Origin: JBFWUW01 sp050247075
GTDB lineage: Bacteria; Planctomycetota; Planctomycetia; Pirellulales; JBFWUW01
Assembly (NCBI GenBank): GCA_050247075.1
Contig: JBFWUW010000013.1
Location: 45,796 to 109,795 of the forward strand
Length of the DNA: 64,000 nucleotides
Direction: 5' to 3'
Part shown: piece after piece, positions 18,635-26,971 of the stretch
Numbering within the stretch: the stretch's first letter is position 1
Layout of the letters: every line of letters starts with the position of its first letter
Notes under the pieces: model-generated
The model's database searches: none
The model's input: only the letters and a program-made list of their open reading frames with translations
What the model was told of the DNA's origin: nothing
Program-made: the position numbers and the translations under genes

Positions 18635-19786
18635 ATGACCACCCGAGTTGCCATCCTGGGTTCCACCGGCAGCATCGGCCGCAGCACGCTGGAAGTTATC
18701 GCAGCCAGCGGCGGCCAGATGCAAGCGGTGGCCCTTACAGCCCATGCCAATCTGGCGTTGCTGGAGGAACAAGCCCGCCAGTTTCGGCCCCAATGGATTG
18801 TGGGGACCGACCGCGCGGCGCTAGCGGCCGAAAACATCATCCTGCCCGATGGCGTGCAATTGTTGTCGGGTCCAGAAGCTTTGGCGGAAGTGGCGGCTTC
18901 GGACGAGGTCGATATCGTGGTGGCGGCGATCGTGGGGGCAGCCGGTCTGGCCGGAACGTGGGCCGCCTTGGAGGCCGGCAAGATTGTCGCTTTGGCCAAC
19001 AAAGAGACGCTAGTCATGGCCGGACCGCTGGTGATGGAACTGGCGCGCAGCCGGGGAGCCACGATACTGCCGGTCGATAGCGAACATAGCGCCGTGTTTC
19101 AGGCCTTGCAGGCGGGCCGCCGCGATGAGGTCAAACGCGTCGTACTGACGGCGTCGGGCGGGCCCTTTCGCCAGCATACGGCCGAGCAACTGTCGCGCGT
19201 GACCGTGGCCGAGGCGCTGTCGCACCCCACTTGGGCCATGGGCCGCAAGATCAGCATTGACTCGGCCACGATGATGAACAAAGCGCTAGAGATCATCGAA
19301 GCGCGGTGGCTGTTTGACCTGCGGGCCGATCAGATCGAGGTGGTCGTCCACCCGCAATCGGTGGTCCATTCTCTGGTGGAATATGTGGATGGCTCGGTGA
19401 TGGCGCAGCTTAGCCCGCCCGACATGAAGCTGCCCATTCAATACGCTTTGACGTGGCCGCGGCGCCGTCCGGGACCGGCCGCGCAGCTAGACTGGTCCCA
19501 AGCCTGGCGGCTGGAGTTTGAGCCGCCCGACTTCGAGCGTTTTCCGGCGCTGCTGTTGGGTTTGGAAGCCGCTCGCGCCGGCGGGACGACGGGGGCCGTC
19601 CTCAATGCGGCCAATGAAGCGGCGGTGGCCGGTTTTTTGGCCGGAGAAATTGATTTTACCGATATCGTTCCGGCCTGCCGGAGCGTTTTAGACCAACACG
19701 AATTCGACCCTAGCCCCACGCTTGCGCGACTGCACGAGCTGGACCGCTGGGCTCGCCAGGAGGTATCGCGGTGGGTTTGTACTTGA
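18635..19786 (+). CDS. dxr: 1-deoxy-D-xylulose 5-phosphate reductoisomerase
   Basis: 383 residues from ATG 18635 (MTTRVAILGSTGSIGRSTLEVI), the standard NADPH-binding start of Dxr; the open frame continues upstream but that part is repeat sequence. It converts DXP to MEP, the second step of the non-mevalonate isoprenoid pathway. Motifs: GSTGSIG, 'ALANKETLVMAG', the metal and substrate site 'ILPVDSEHSAVFQAL', 'LTASGGPFR', the loop 'HPTWAMGRKISIDSATMMNK' and 'IEARWLFDL'. The C-terminal domain has 'LNAANEAAVAGFLAGEI'. Overlaps the following protease gene by 16 bp, so the two are translated together; dxr-rseP adjacency is common in bacteria. Confidence 0.97.
   Translation: MTTRVAILGSTGSIGRSTLEVIAASGGQMQAVALTAHANLALLEEQARQFRPQWIVGTDRAALAAENIILPDGVQLLSGPEALAEVAASDEVDIVVAAIVGAAGLAGTWAALEAGKIVALANKETLVMAGPLVMELARSRGATILPVDSEHSAVFQALQAGRRDEVKRVVLTASGGPFRQHTAEQLSRVTVAEALSHPTWAMGRKISIDSATMMNKALEIIEARWLFDLRADQIEVVVHPQSVVHSLVEYVDGSVMAQLSPPDMKLPIQYALTWPRRRPGPAAQLDWSQAWRLEFEPPDFERFPALLLGLEAARAGGTTGAVLNAANEAAVAGFLAGEIDFTDIVPACRSVLDQHEFDPSPTLARLHELDRWARQEVSRWVCT
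19758..19764 (+). promoter_or_regulatory. Ribosome binding site AGGAGGT deciding the rseP start
   Basis: A near-perfect Shine-Dalgarno sequence lies inside the end of dxr, 6 bases before the GTG at 19771. It supports the GTG as start rather than the later ATG at 19801. Confidence 0.75.
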
Positions 19787-21819
19787 TCGGCGCGGTCTGG
19801 ATGGAATTGGGGTTCTGGCTGAATGTCGCCAAAGCGGCGATTGGCCTGGGGGCCGTGATTTTCGTCCACGAACTGGGGCACTTTGCCGTGGCCAAGGCCT
19901 GCGGCGTGAAGTGCGAGAAGTTTTACCTGGGCTTCGATATTCGCGGTTGGAAGATCTTTAGCTTCCGCTGGGGAGAGACCGAGTACGGCATTGGCGTATT
20001 GCCGCTGGGAGGCTACGTCAAGATGCTGGGGCAAGATGACAACCCCGGCAAGGCGGGCGAGGAGCGAGAACGCTCGGTGCTGCAAACCGGCGATCTGCCG
20101 ATTCCCACGGAAGAGAGCGAAGCCGCCGCCGCCCCGCTCGACCCGCGCAGCTACCTGGCGCAGTCCGTGCCAGAGCGGATGGCGATTATCTCGGCCGGCG
20201 TGATCATGAACGTCATCTTCGCCTTTGTCGTGTTGACGGTTGCCTACCGCATGGGCGTGCGCGAGCAGCCCTCGAACCTGATCGCGGTCGTGCCGGGCGA
20301 TGCCGCCTGGGACGTGGGAATCCGTGCGGGGGACGAAATCGTTAAGATCGCCAACATCGACAAGCCGCGGTTCGACGACCTGCGGGTGGCGATCAGTCTT
20401 GGCGACATCGAAAATGGCATACCGGTGGTCATCCGCCGGCCGGGCCAGACCGAGCTGATTCCGCTGACCGTGAAGCCGGTCAAGAAAGAATTGGCCCCTA
20501 GGATTGGCGTGGTACCGACCGCCACCATGACGCTGGGGGAAAAGATTCCCGCCGATGATTACTGTTCGGCCAAGGACCAGTTCAAGGGGGGCGACAAGGT
20601 CTTGGCGGTCGGTGACGAAAAGCTGCCCGACAACGACGATGCTTACTTCTACTGGAGCCAGCATCTCATTGAGCATGCCGACGAGGACTTGAAGCTGACG
20701 ATTGCCCGATTGACCGGCAAACCGCACGAGAAAGACCAGCCGCCGCCGACGGAGACCGTCAACGTGGTGCTGCCGGCGCTGCCGATGCAACATGTGGGGG
20801 TGACCGTGGAAATGGGCCCCATCAAGGCGATACAGCCCGGTTCGCCGGCTGAGAAAGCGGGCCTGAAGGAAGGTGATGAAATCATCGCCATCGACGATCA
20901 ACCGCCGGTCGAACCGATGTTCTTGGCGGAGTGGTGCCGACGGCGGGCTGGCCAAACCTTGCAACTCTCCGTCAAGCGGGCCGGTTCGTCCGATCCGCTG
21001 AAGATGGACGTGACTTTGCGAGAAGCCAACTTCACGGAGTCTCCGGATACGGCGATTGGCGTGCCATCGCTGGGGTTGGCGATAGCGGTGACCAACCGCG
21101 TGGCGGCGGTTTCTGGTTCGGCCAGCGACAAACTAAGCCCTGGGGATGAATTGGCGCGGGCGCAATTTGTGCTGCCGAAAACAGGCGTGTCGGAGGAACT
21201 TCTCGAACGCTACACCGCCTACAACAAGGCGCTGGCGGAACTCCCCATGAATTGGATTATGTGCTTCAACTGGCTGCAAACGGTCCCCGAAGGGACCAAA
21301 TTGCAACTCACGACGAAAGCGGAAAAGATCGTGCTGTTGGATGTCACCCCCGCCGACGATTGGTATCAGCAAGAACGCGGGTTGAACTTCAAACCGCTGA
21401 CTTACGTGCGGCAAGCCCAAAGCATGGGCGAGGCGATGTCGATCGGCTGGCTGCGGACCAAGGAATTTCTCTCGATGGTCTACCGCTTTATCCGTAAGAT
21501 CTTCTCGGGCCAGGTGTCTGGCAAGGGGCTGGGGGGACCGCTAACGATCTTGAAAGCGGCTTACTACACGGCCGAGGCGGGCTTTCCGGAGTTCCTGACC
21601 TTCTTGGCCATGCTGAGCGCTAACCTGGCGGTCGTCAACTTCTTGCCGATACCAGTGTTGGACGGGGGACACATGGTCTTTTTGACCTACGAAGCCATCC
21701 GCCGCAAACCGCCCAGCGAAAAGTTCGTCATCGCCCTGAGCTACCTGGGCCTGTTTCTGATCCTCTCGCTGATGGTGTGGGTATTGGCGCTAGACTTTGG
21801 AATCATCTCCCGACGCTAG
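19771..21819 (+). CDS. rseP: RseP-type site-2 zinc protease, enlarged, with PDZ domains
   Basis: 682 residues, about 200 more than usual RseP. The N-terminal membrane segment contains the zinc motif HELGH (residues 33-37, FVHELGHFAVAK), and the C-terminal one carries the second metal ligand motif NFLPIPVLDGGHM (near residue 626-638). Between them lie at least two PDZ-like modules: one around residues 165-235 ('AVVPGDAAWDVGIRAGDEIVKI') and one around 335-420 ('IQPGSPAEKAGLKEGDEIIAIDD'), with a further beta-rich region. Intramembrane proteolysis of anti-sigma factors or signal peptide remnants is the family role. The site-2 protease and dxr genes overlap. Start GTG chosen because of AGGAGGT. 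Confident of family; the extra middle domain is worth noting. Confidence 0.92.
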   Translation: MGLYLIGAVWMELGFWLNVAKAAIGLGAVIFVHELGHFAVAKACGVKCEKFYLGFDIRGWKIFSFRWGETEYGIGVLPLGGYVKMLGQDDNPGKAGEERERSVLQTGDLPIPTEESEAAAAPLDPRSYLAQSVPERMAIISAGVIMNVIFAFVVLTVAYRMGVREQPSNLIAVVPGDAAWDVGIRAGDEIVKIANIDKPRFDDLRVAISLGDIENGIPVVIRRPGQTELIPLTVKPVKKELAPRIGVVPTATMTLGEKIPADDYCSAKDQFKGGDKVLAVGDEKLPDNDDAYFYWSQHLIEHADEDLKLTIARLTGKPHEKDQPPPTETVNVVLPALPMQHVGVTVEMGPIKAIQPGSPAEKAGLKEGDEIIAIDDQPPVEPMFLAEWCRRRAGQTLQLSVKRAGSSDPLKMDVTLREANFTESPDTAIGVPSLGLAIAVTNRVAAVSGSASDKLSPGDELARAQFVLPKTGVSEELLERYTAYNKALAELPMNWIMCFNWLQTVPEGTKLQLTTKAEKIVLLDVTPADDWYQQERGLNFKPLTYVRQAQSMGEAMSIGWLRTKEFLSMVYRFIRKIFSGQVSGKGLGGPLTILKAAYYTAEAGFPEFLTFLAMLSANLAVVNFLPIPVLDGGHMVFLTYEAIRRKPPSEKFVIALSYLGLFLILSLMVWVLALDFGIISRR

Positions 21820-21842
21820 CCGCGACGGTGCCGCCGCGGCTA
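21817..21842. terminator. Possible bidirectional hairpin between convergent genes
   Basis: TAGCCGCG and CGCGGCTA form an 8-bp stem around a 10-base loop, beginning in the rseP stop codon, between convergent transcripts. No T-tract follows, so the terminator role is only suggested. Confidence 0.3.
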
Positions 21843-21872
21843 ACGCCAGATCGATGATGCGCGCCACCGCCG

Positions 21873-23150
21873 TTACGGCGTACCTTGCGGCAGGTCGCCA
21901 GCATGTTCGCGCGTGTAGCGAATGCTGATCTGGCCGCGGCTGACGCCAAAGTTCATTTGCATCGGCCTGGCATTCTGGCCGACCAGCGGACCTTCACCCG
22001 TCGCCAGGTCGCCGCGCGGACGAGCCAGGAGTTCGGGTTCATCCAGGGGCTTGTCGTCCGTAAAGGCCGCGAAGAACTGCACCGAGACCGTGCCGATGGC
22101 CGATCCAACAATCCCCGCGCGGCCCACGACCGAGTCGCCGTAGTCGGTCACCTGAAACGAGGCCGACTCGCTCTCCTCAACATGCCAGCCTTTGACCAGC
22201 GAGTCCGTGCTGCCGGGCCGCACGACCCACTTGCCAACCTCCCGAAACGCCGGGTTTGGGCTGAACGCCAACGAATTGACGCCATCGATAAACACCGCCG
22301 CGCCGGCCGCGCCGGGGCCATCGTTGATCAATCGCACCGCGTAGATCTCGTCCTTGGCCAGCTCGACGAACGGCAAGCCGCCTTGGTCAACCGCCGCGCG
22401 GGGCACGTATTCACCATTTTGCAGGACGAGAATCTCCACGCCAAAACCGGTCCCCGGCAGCCGCACGATGCTTTGGGCCCCCTGCGCCGGGTCCGTGGAC
22501 GGGGCATCGCCCCCATCGCCAATGGTAAACGCCGGCTGCTTGATGCCCGCCAGTAAAGCCTCATCGCGGGCTTCGTCCAATGTCTGCCCTGGCGGTGCCG
22601 TGACAGGCAACGGGCTGTTTCCGGCCATCAGGCGCTGCACCGATTGTTCATCCGTCAAAATGTAGCGGGTAATGTCCAGCCGTGGGTTGCCCAGCGCGTC
22701 CTTGATGGAAGCCTCGACCACAATGCAATTGCGGCCAGAGCTTTTGTCCTTCGACAGGCGGTACGTACCCGACAGACCCAGCACGTTCAGTTTCGCCGTG
22801 GTATCGATTTTTTCCGGCAGGTTTTCCTTAATGCCCTGCACGATGCCTGGACCGCCCCCGGTGGCCGGCGGCCCGGTAAAGGGCCCGACGATGAGGGACT
22901 TTTCGTTGTGTTGTTCCAAAAACTTGGCTACCTCGGCGGCCAGTTGCTGCATGCCTTCGTTGAAGGCTTCGACCGGTTGTTCCGCGACGGCCTGTTCCTC
23001 AACAACGGTTTCCTCAACCGGCTTGTCTTCATCGGCCTCTTGGGCGCGAACAGCCGCAAGTGGCAACATGCCCGCGGCCAACAGCAACATCAGGCCGCCC
23101 GACAAACGAAAAGGCCAACGGACCAGGGAACGGAAAGCAAGAGCCTTCAT
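21873..23150 (-). CDS. Exported protein of unknown function
   Basis: 425 residues. The N-terminus has a signal peptide (SLVRWPFRLSGGLMLLLAAGMLPLAAVRAQ, cleavage near residue 37) followed by an acidic linker (DEDKPVEETVVEEQAV). Residues about 60-180 form an alpha/beta region ('AAEVAKFLEQHNEKSLIVGPFTGPP', 'GIVQGIKENL', 'NVLGLSGTYRL', 'NCIVVEASIKDA') that could be a CsgG/curli-assembly-like lipoprotein fold, but this is only a resemblance. The C-terminal half is beta-rich ('GFGVEILVLQNGEYVPRAAV', 'EIYAVRLINDGPGAAGAAVFIDGVNSLAF', 'VVRPGSTDSLVKGWHVEE'). The second block resembles domains of planctomycete exported proteins where a cap of 'resolved by wish to be flexible' objects is seen, without known function. 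Lies in tandem after a smaller exported gene. Confidence 0.55.
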   Translation of the reverse strand: MKALAFRSLVRWPFRLSGGLMLLLAAGMLPLAAVRAQEADEDKPVEETVVEEQAVAEQPVEAFNEGMQQLAAEVAKFLEQHNEKSLIVGPFTGPPATGGGPGIVQGIKENLPEKIDTTAKLNVLGLSGTYRLSKDKSSGRNCIVVEASIKDALGNPRLDITRYILTDEQSVQRLMAGNSPLPVTAPPGQTLDEARDEALLAGIKQPAFTIGDGGDAPSTDPAQGAQSIVRLPGTGFGVEILVLQNGEYVPRAAVDQGGLPFVELAKDEIYAVRLINDGPGAAGAAVFIDGVNSLAFSPNPAFREVGKWVVRPGSTDSLVKGWHVEESESASFQVTDYGDSVVGRAGIVGSAIGTVSVQFFAAFTDDKPLDEPELLARPRGDLATGEGPLVGQNARPMQMNFGVSRGQISIRYTREHAGDLPQGTP

Positions 23151-23189
23151 GGTAATACCCTTTGGGCTAGAGGGTGGACGAACGGGATT

Positions 23190-23230
23190 ATATCAAAACC
23201 GAAAGCCCGGCATCGCGAGGATGCCGGGCT
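23190..23230 (-). terminator. Rho-independent terminator of the Ala/Pro/Gly-rich exported protein gene
   Basis: On the minus strand, 35 bp after the stop codon, AGCCCGGCATC pairs with GATGCCGGGCT around a 5-base loop. It is followed by TTTCGGTTTTGATATA. The 11-bp GC-rich stem and T-rich tail are typical. Confidence 0.75.
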
Positions 23231-23264
23231 TCGAGGCGGGACTTCTCAAACACACGGCGGGTTG

Positions 23265-23954
23265 TTACGGAACAATCGGGCCGGCGGGACCAACCGGAGC
23301 CGCAATGGCGGGTCCGACGGGAGCGGCAACCGCGGGGCCAACCGGAGCAACCGCGGCGGGAGGCGGCACGGCCAGCAGGTCGGTCCACAGGCTGCCATCG
23401 AACCGCAGCAGCGGACCGTTGGCACCCACCGTCATCAAGCCGTAGTCGATAAACCCATCGGCGAACTGAATGGCCAATCGGTCGTTCGTCAATCCCCAGT
23501 TGCCGAGCACCGGAGCTGGAGCGACCGCCTGGCCGCCGTTCCAGAAGTCGGGCATCGCGGGGTAAATCAGTTGGAAGGTGTTGTCAGCGTAAAGCATCAA
23601 CTCGGTGCGGAACTCGACCATCCGGCGGAACCGGGGGAACCGCTCGATGTGGACAAAATGGTGCAACAAGGCGGGACCGGGAGGAGGGGCGTCGATGATA
23701 TCACCGACGGGACCGGGACCAGCATCGCCAACGATCGCGGGACCAACCGGAGCCACGGCCGGTCCAGCCAAGCCAGGATCCGCAATCGCGGGACCAGCGG
23801 CAGCGGGGCCAGCAATACCGGGGCCAGCGGGAGCAACGCCCGGCCCGCCAGGGGCTTGGGCCGAAGCGGCTTGCCAAGAGCCCAGCCCCAAGGCCAGGCT
23901 CAAAGCGGCAGCGGGGACGACACAACGCAGGGAGCGGATCGAAAGTTTCATCAC
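23265..23954 (-). CDS. Ala/Pro/Gly-rich exported protein of unknown function
   Basis: 229 residues, with MM at the start (ATG 23954 or 23951). A signal peptide (RCVVPAAALSLALGLGSWQAASAQ) is followed by a low-complexity stretch of AGPAI/VAPVGPA repeats (about residues 33-90). A central folded part ('HHFVHIERFPRFRRMVEFRTELMLYADNTFQLIYP', about 98-135) leads to 'GLTNDRLAIQFADGFIDYGLMTVG'. The C-terminus returns to AAPVGPA repeats. It has a strong terminator of its own. Looks like a small envelope protein; no family recognised. It lies upstream of the 425-residue exported protein on the same strand, with a terminator between, so they are probably separate units. Confidence 0.6.
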   Translation of the reverse strand: MMKLSIRSLRCVVPAAALSLALGLGSWQAASAQAPGGPGVAPAGPGIAGPAAAGPAIADPGLAGPAVAPVGPAIVGDAGPGPVGDIIDAPPPGPALLHHFVHIERFPRFRRMVEFRTELMLYADNTFQLIYPAMPDFWNGGQAVAPAPVLGNWGLTNDRLAIQFADGFIDYGLMTVGANGPLLRFDGSLWTDLLAVPPPAAVAPVGPAVAAPVGPAIAAPVGPAGPIVP

Positions 23955-24321
23955 TCAGTCTCCTTAGAACAGTTGTTTGCTTATTTACTTGCGGCCGATG
24001 CGTCGGCTGCGAACGAAAGGGCTTATCGCACAGCCGGTGCCAAACCGCGATCCGACCGCGAAAGAAAATCAGGCCGCACACTGCAACACATTGGTAAATA
24101 TGGTGTTACGTATTGCGAGAATCGCCGCATCCAGCCCTGGCACGCCTGGCATCCGCCTTCTGGCATCCGTCTCAAAAGTGATACGCGGTTCTCAAAATGA
24201 GAAACAGAGGCGGTGTGCGGCAGGCTCTTGGCTGATCCGTTTTGACAGACAAACACGGTAGTCAACTGGGCTGGCTGTTTCGCCAACCGATGCGACGGTT
24301 AGACGGTTCCTGTTCCAACAT

Positions 24322-24353
24322 TACCCGCACCATTTCACGGTGTGGTGCGGGTA
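24322..24353. repeat. Perfect hairpin TACCCGCACCA / TGGTGCGGGTA
   Basis: An 11-bp perfect stem around a 10-base loop (TTTCACGGTG). A sister copy with stem TACCTGCACCA/TGGTGCAGGTA and loop TTTCACGGAG lies at 24550-24581. The stem base pair differs in a compensating way (C-G to T-A) while the loop is nearly kept. Confidence 0.75.
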
Positions 24354-24449
24354 CAAGTAACCGCGATGCTCCTGCTTTGCCGGCTTGATGTGTGGTTGGA
24401 GACTGCTTCTTGCCTGGGGCTGCTGAGCATGGATTGGCGATGGCGGTGC

Positions 24450-24497
24450 TCCCCTCACCCCCATCCCCTCTCCCGGAGTACCGAGAGAGGGGGGCGG
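24450..24497. repeat. Dispersed CTCTCCC/GGGAGAG element, copy 2 (short)
   Basis: It shares the CCCTCACCCC and TCTCCCGGAGTACCGAGAGAGG core with the copies at 12770-12879 and 37628-37733. Confidence 0.7.
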
Positions 24498-24549
24498 ATG
24501 TTGGGGTTGGAGACTTCCCGTTCCAGGCTACCCGCACCAGGTAGCACTC

Positions 24550-24581
24550 TACCTGCACCATTTCACGGAGTGGTGCAGGTA
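24550..24581. repeat. Perfect hairpin TACCTGCACCA / TGGTGCAGGTA
   Basis: Second copy of the hairpin at 24322-24353, with one compensated stem pair. Confidence 0.7.
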
Positions 24582-24994
24582 ACGAAATGCTCCATCTCCG
24601 CGAATTCGCGGCGTTTTTTCACCTCGCGGCCGCGCAACCTGTTCCACCACGGGGTGTGGTGCGGGTTACGATTGCCGCCAATTGCCTTCGGAGACGGCTC
24701 CCAAGGCTCAGCGCGCACCTTCAGCGCCCCGCGTGTCGACCGCGTTTTAAGAATATGGATAGGCCCCGCGGCACGTACCTGACAATGGAAGAGGACCGGC
24801 AATCAAACCGCCTCCTCCCCATCATCCGTCCAGCCGGCTACGGTAGCCGTCAATCAGGAACTCGCCCGACGCGCCGACCGCCACGGCCATGCTGTTCGAG
24901 CACGCGGCGGACGGTGATAGTCAGGGCGGTTTTTGGGGGCACCACGGCCATTGAACATGTAAAGACCATGTCCGCGCGCGGAACCGCTCGCAGG

Positions 24995-25044
24995 TAATTT
25001 ATATATTTTTGATATTTATGTCAATATAAAATAAATGTATTATC
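24995..25044. other. AT-rich tract in GC-rich DNA
   Basis: About 50 bases with only a few G or C, in a window that is otherwise GC-rich. It holds runs such as TTATATATTTTTGATA. It could be a curved or easily melted region, a promoter remnant or a trace of foreign DNA. Confidence 0.5.
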
Positions 25045-25188
25045 GAATGCTTCCATGCGTTACAGGCGGAACGGCCGCGGGACACGGGCAGATGGGGACC
25101 ATGCGGCGATTGGAACCGACGATCTCCGCGGTACGCCATCAGCGTACTTCCCTGCCGACCGGGCGTTTGGGCCAGGCTTTTTGAAAAC

Positions 25189-25310
25189 CGCGAATCGAAC
25201 GAATCCAACGAATAGGAACTTGCCGGAACGCCCGTCAAGATTGCCGCCACGTCCCCTTCTTACCGGACACGGTTCAAGGCGGGACCCCTTATTCGTTCGA
25301 TTCGTGGCCC
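25189..25310. repeat. Inverted pair of CGAATCGAACGAAT arms, copy 1
   Basis: The left arm (25189-25213) reads CGCGAATCGAACGAATCC and more; the right arm (25291-25310) is its complement, ATTCGTTCGATTCGTGG. About 77 bases lie between. The same arms occur at 45341-45466. The right arm abuts the stop codon of nuoN. Confidence 0.7.
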
Positions 25311-25312
25311 TT

Positions 25313-26971
25313 CTATTGGCAGCGGCCAGGCACCGCCAGCGGGGATTGCCGCGATACGAGTATCGGCGGAAGGCGACGTAGTCCGTGGAAGTTCGCTTCC
25401 ACAAGATCGTACGCGGATTGTCGCCGTTTGGACGGCTCCTGCAGGCCGATCGGCCGGGAAACCGCATCCTTCAGCCTTTCGCCTTCCGCCTTTCTGCCCG
25501 CGTCTTGCGAGAGCCGCCCTGGGAGCAGGCCGACGACGAGAACCAGCACGGCGCACAGGACCATGGCGGTCCAGGCACCGCCGTCGCCGGAAATGCCGCG
25601 TTGGCCTTCGCTGGGGCGGAAGTACATGGCGGCCACGATCCGCAGGTAATAGGCCGCCGCGATGGCCGCGTTGAGGACGCCCACGATCGCCAGCACCAGG
25701 AACCAGTACTGCGTGGCTGTCATGCCGGCATCGCGCGGGCCGACGGAGAGTGCTCCGGCGAAGAGGGTCAATTTGCCCCAAAAGCCCGCCAAGGGTGGGA
25801 CGCCCGCCAGGCTGAACATGAAGATGCTCATAGCCAATGCGGAAATGGGGTGGCGGCGGCCCAGCCCGGCCAGATCGTCCACGCGGTCAAGCTGTTCGCC
25901 GGGGGGCGAGACAAAGGTTAGCGTGGCGAACGCGCCCATGGTGGCCAGCGAGTAGAGCGCTAGGTAGAAGAGTGTCGCGCCGACGCCGTCGAACTGGTTG
26001 GGAGCGCCGGCAGCTTCCTTGCCCGCCAGGGCCACGGCCACGCCAATCAGCATATAGCCAGCGTGGGCGATGGAGGAATAGGCCAGCAGCCGGCGGACGT
26101 TGCCTTGCCACAAGGCCAGCACGTTGCCCAAGGTCATGGTGAGAATGGCCAGCACAATCGCCGCTCGCCAACCCAGGCTTTCCAGGCCGGGCATGGCCAG
26201 CACCAGCAGCCGCAACATGGCCACAAACCCGGCGATTTTGGGCAACACCGCCAGCAAGCCGGCATTGACGTGCGTGGTCCCCTGGTAGACATCGGGCGCG
26301 TAAAAGTGGAACGGTGCCGCGGCCACCTTAAAGCCCAGGCCGGCCAGCACCAGAATAGCCCCCAGGTAAGCCACGGCCGGCAGCCCGGCGGGTGAGGCCG
26401 ACTGGCGGGCGAAACTTTCGGCAATGCCGGTAAACAGCGTGGTGCCCGCCGTGCCGTAGATGAAGCTTAGCCCGTACAAAAACAGGGCCGACGACAAAAT
26501 GCTGAGGAAGAAGTACTTGGTCGCCGCCTCTTGCGAACGAACGCCGCGCCGCCCGATATACAGCAGCACGTAGGTCGGAATGGAGATCAGCTCCAAGCCC
26601 ACGAACAGCAGCACCATTTCGGCGGCGCTGGCCACGATCATCGTACCGGCCACGGCCATCAGCAGCGTGCCGGCCAGTTCGGGACCGTCCTCCCGTTCGG
26701 TGGCGCGGTAGATCAAAATCAGGAAGACCACGCCCACCACGATCGACAGCGCCCGCACGAAGAACGACATGGCATCGGTGGCCAAGGGGCCGCTGGTTCC
26801 CACGGCGTGCCAGGAGCGGGCCAGCAAGGCCGCCGACACCAACAGGCCGCCCAGGCCGGTCACGCTCCAAGCGCGTTGGCCCGGCAAGAACGCGCCGGCC
26901 AGGTAGATACCCGTCGCCGTGATTACCAGGACCAACTCGGGCAGGAGATACGAAACAGTCTCGGACGTCAC
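25313..26971 (-). CDS. nuoN: NADH-quinone oxidoreductase subunit N
   Basis: One of the three large antiporter-like membrane subunits of complex I. The start is a GTG at 26971 in a GTGA overlap with the nuoM stop, giving VTSETVSYLLPELVLVITATGIYLAG; the longer frame upstream lies inside nuoM and is rejected. 552 residues, about 14 membrane segments. Key features: 'ELISIPTYVLLYI', 'ATKYFFLSILSSALFLYGLSFIYG', 'GLGFKVAAAPFHFYAPDVYQGT' (TM7-8 Lys region), 'RLLAYSSIAHAGYMLIGVA' and 'PLAGFWGKLTLF'. The last 50 or so residues are hydrophilic, encoded partly by repeat-like DNA (a mini-hairpin at 25423-25442), and the stop abuts another repeat. The true conserved end is nearer residue 500. Last gene of the operon. 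Confidence 0.95.
   Translation of the reverse strand: MTSETVSYLLPELVLVITATGIYLAGAFLPGQRAWSVTGLGGLLVSAALLARSWHAVGTSGPLATDAMSFFVRALSIVVGVVFLILIYRATEREDGPELAGTLLMAVAGTMIVASAAEMVLLFVGLELISIPTYVLLYIGRRGVRSQEAATKYFFLSILSSALFLYGLSFIYGTAGTTLFTGIAESFARQSASPAGLPAVAYLGAILVLAGLGFKVAAAPFHFYAPDVYQGTTHVNAGLLAVLPKIAGFVAMLRLLVLAMPGLESLGWRAAIVLAILTMTLGNVLALWQGNVRRLLAYSSIAHAGYMLIGVAVALAGKEAAGAPNQFDGVGATLFYLALYSLATMGAFATLTFVSPPGEQLDRVDDLAGLGRRHPISALAMSIFMFSLAGVPPLAGFWGKLTLFAGALSVGPRDAGMTATQYWFLVLAIVGVLNAAIAAAYYLRIVAAMYFRPSEGQRGISGDGGAWTAMVLCAVLVLVVGLLPGRLSQDAGRKAEGERLKDAVSRPIGLQEPSKRRQSAYDLVEANFHGLRRLPPILVSRQSPLAVPGRCQ

Larger units (their letters stand above)
23955..25312. other. 1.36 kb gene-poor island with palindromes and an AT-rich patch
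   Basis: No frame in this stretch shows family character or a plausible start and length. It contains: a TTCTCA-AAA-TGAGAA palindrome (24189-24203); three related hairpins of the ACCCGCACCA/TGGTGCGGGT type (24322-24353, 24550-24581 and a weaker one near 24640-24667); a CTCTCCC repeat (24450-24497); a 50-base AT-rich tract (24995-25044); and an inverted pair of CGAATCGAACGAAT arms (25189-25310). It lies at the end of the nuo operon and may be a repeat accumulation site. Confidence 0.6.

Noticed and set aside
22644..24200. Long plus-strand open frame (518 codons) across the two exported-protein genes
   Set aside because: It is antisense to two genes with clear signal peptides and a terminator, and its translation is Arg/Gly/Ser-rich with no family character, as expected from high-GC antisense frames.
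24189..24203. TTCTCA-AAA-TGAGAA palindrome considered as a Fur-type box
   Set aside because: It is short and lies in a gene-poor island far from any iron gene; it does not match the Fur consensus orientation well enough.
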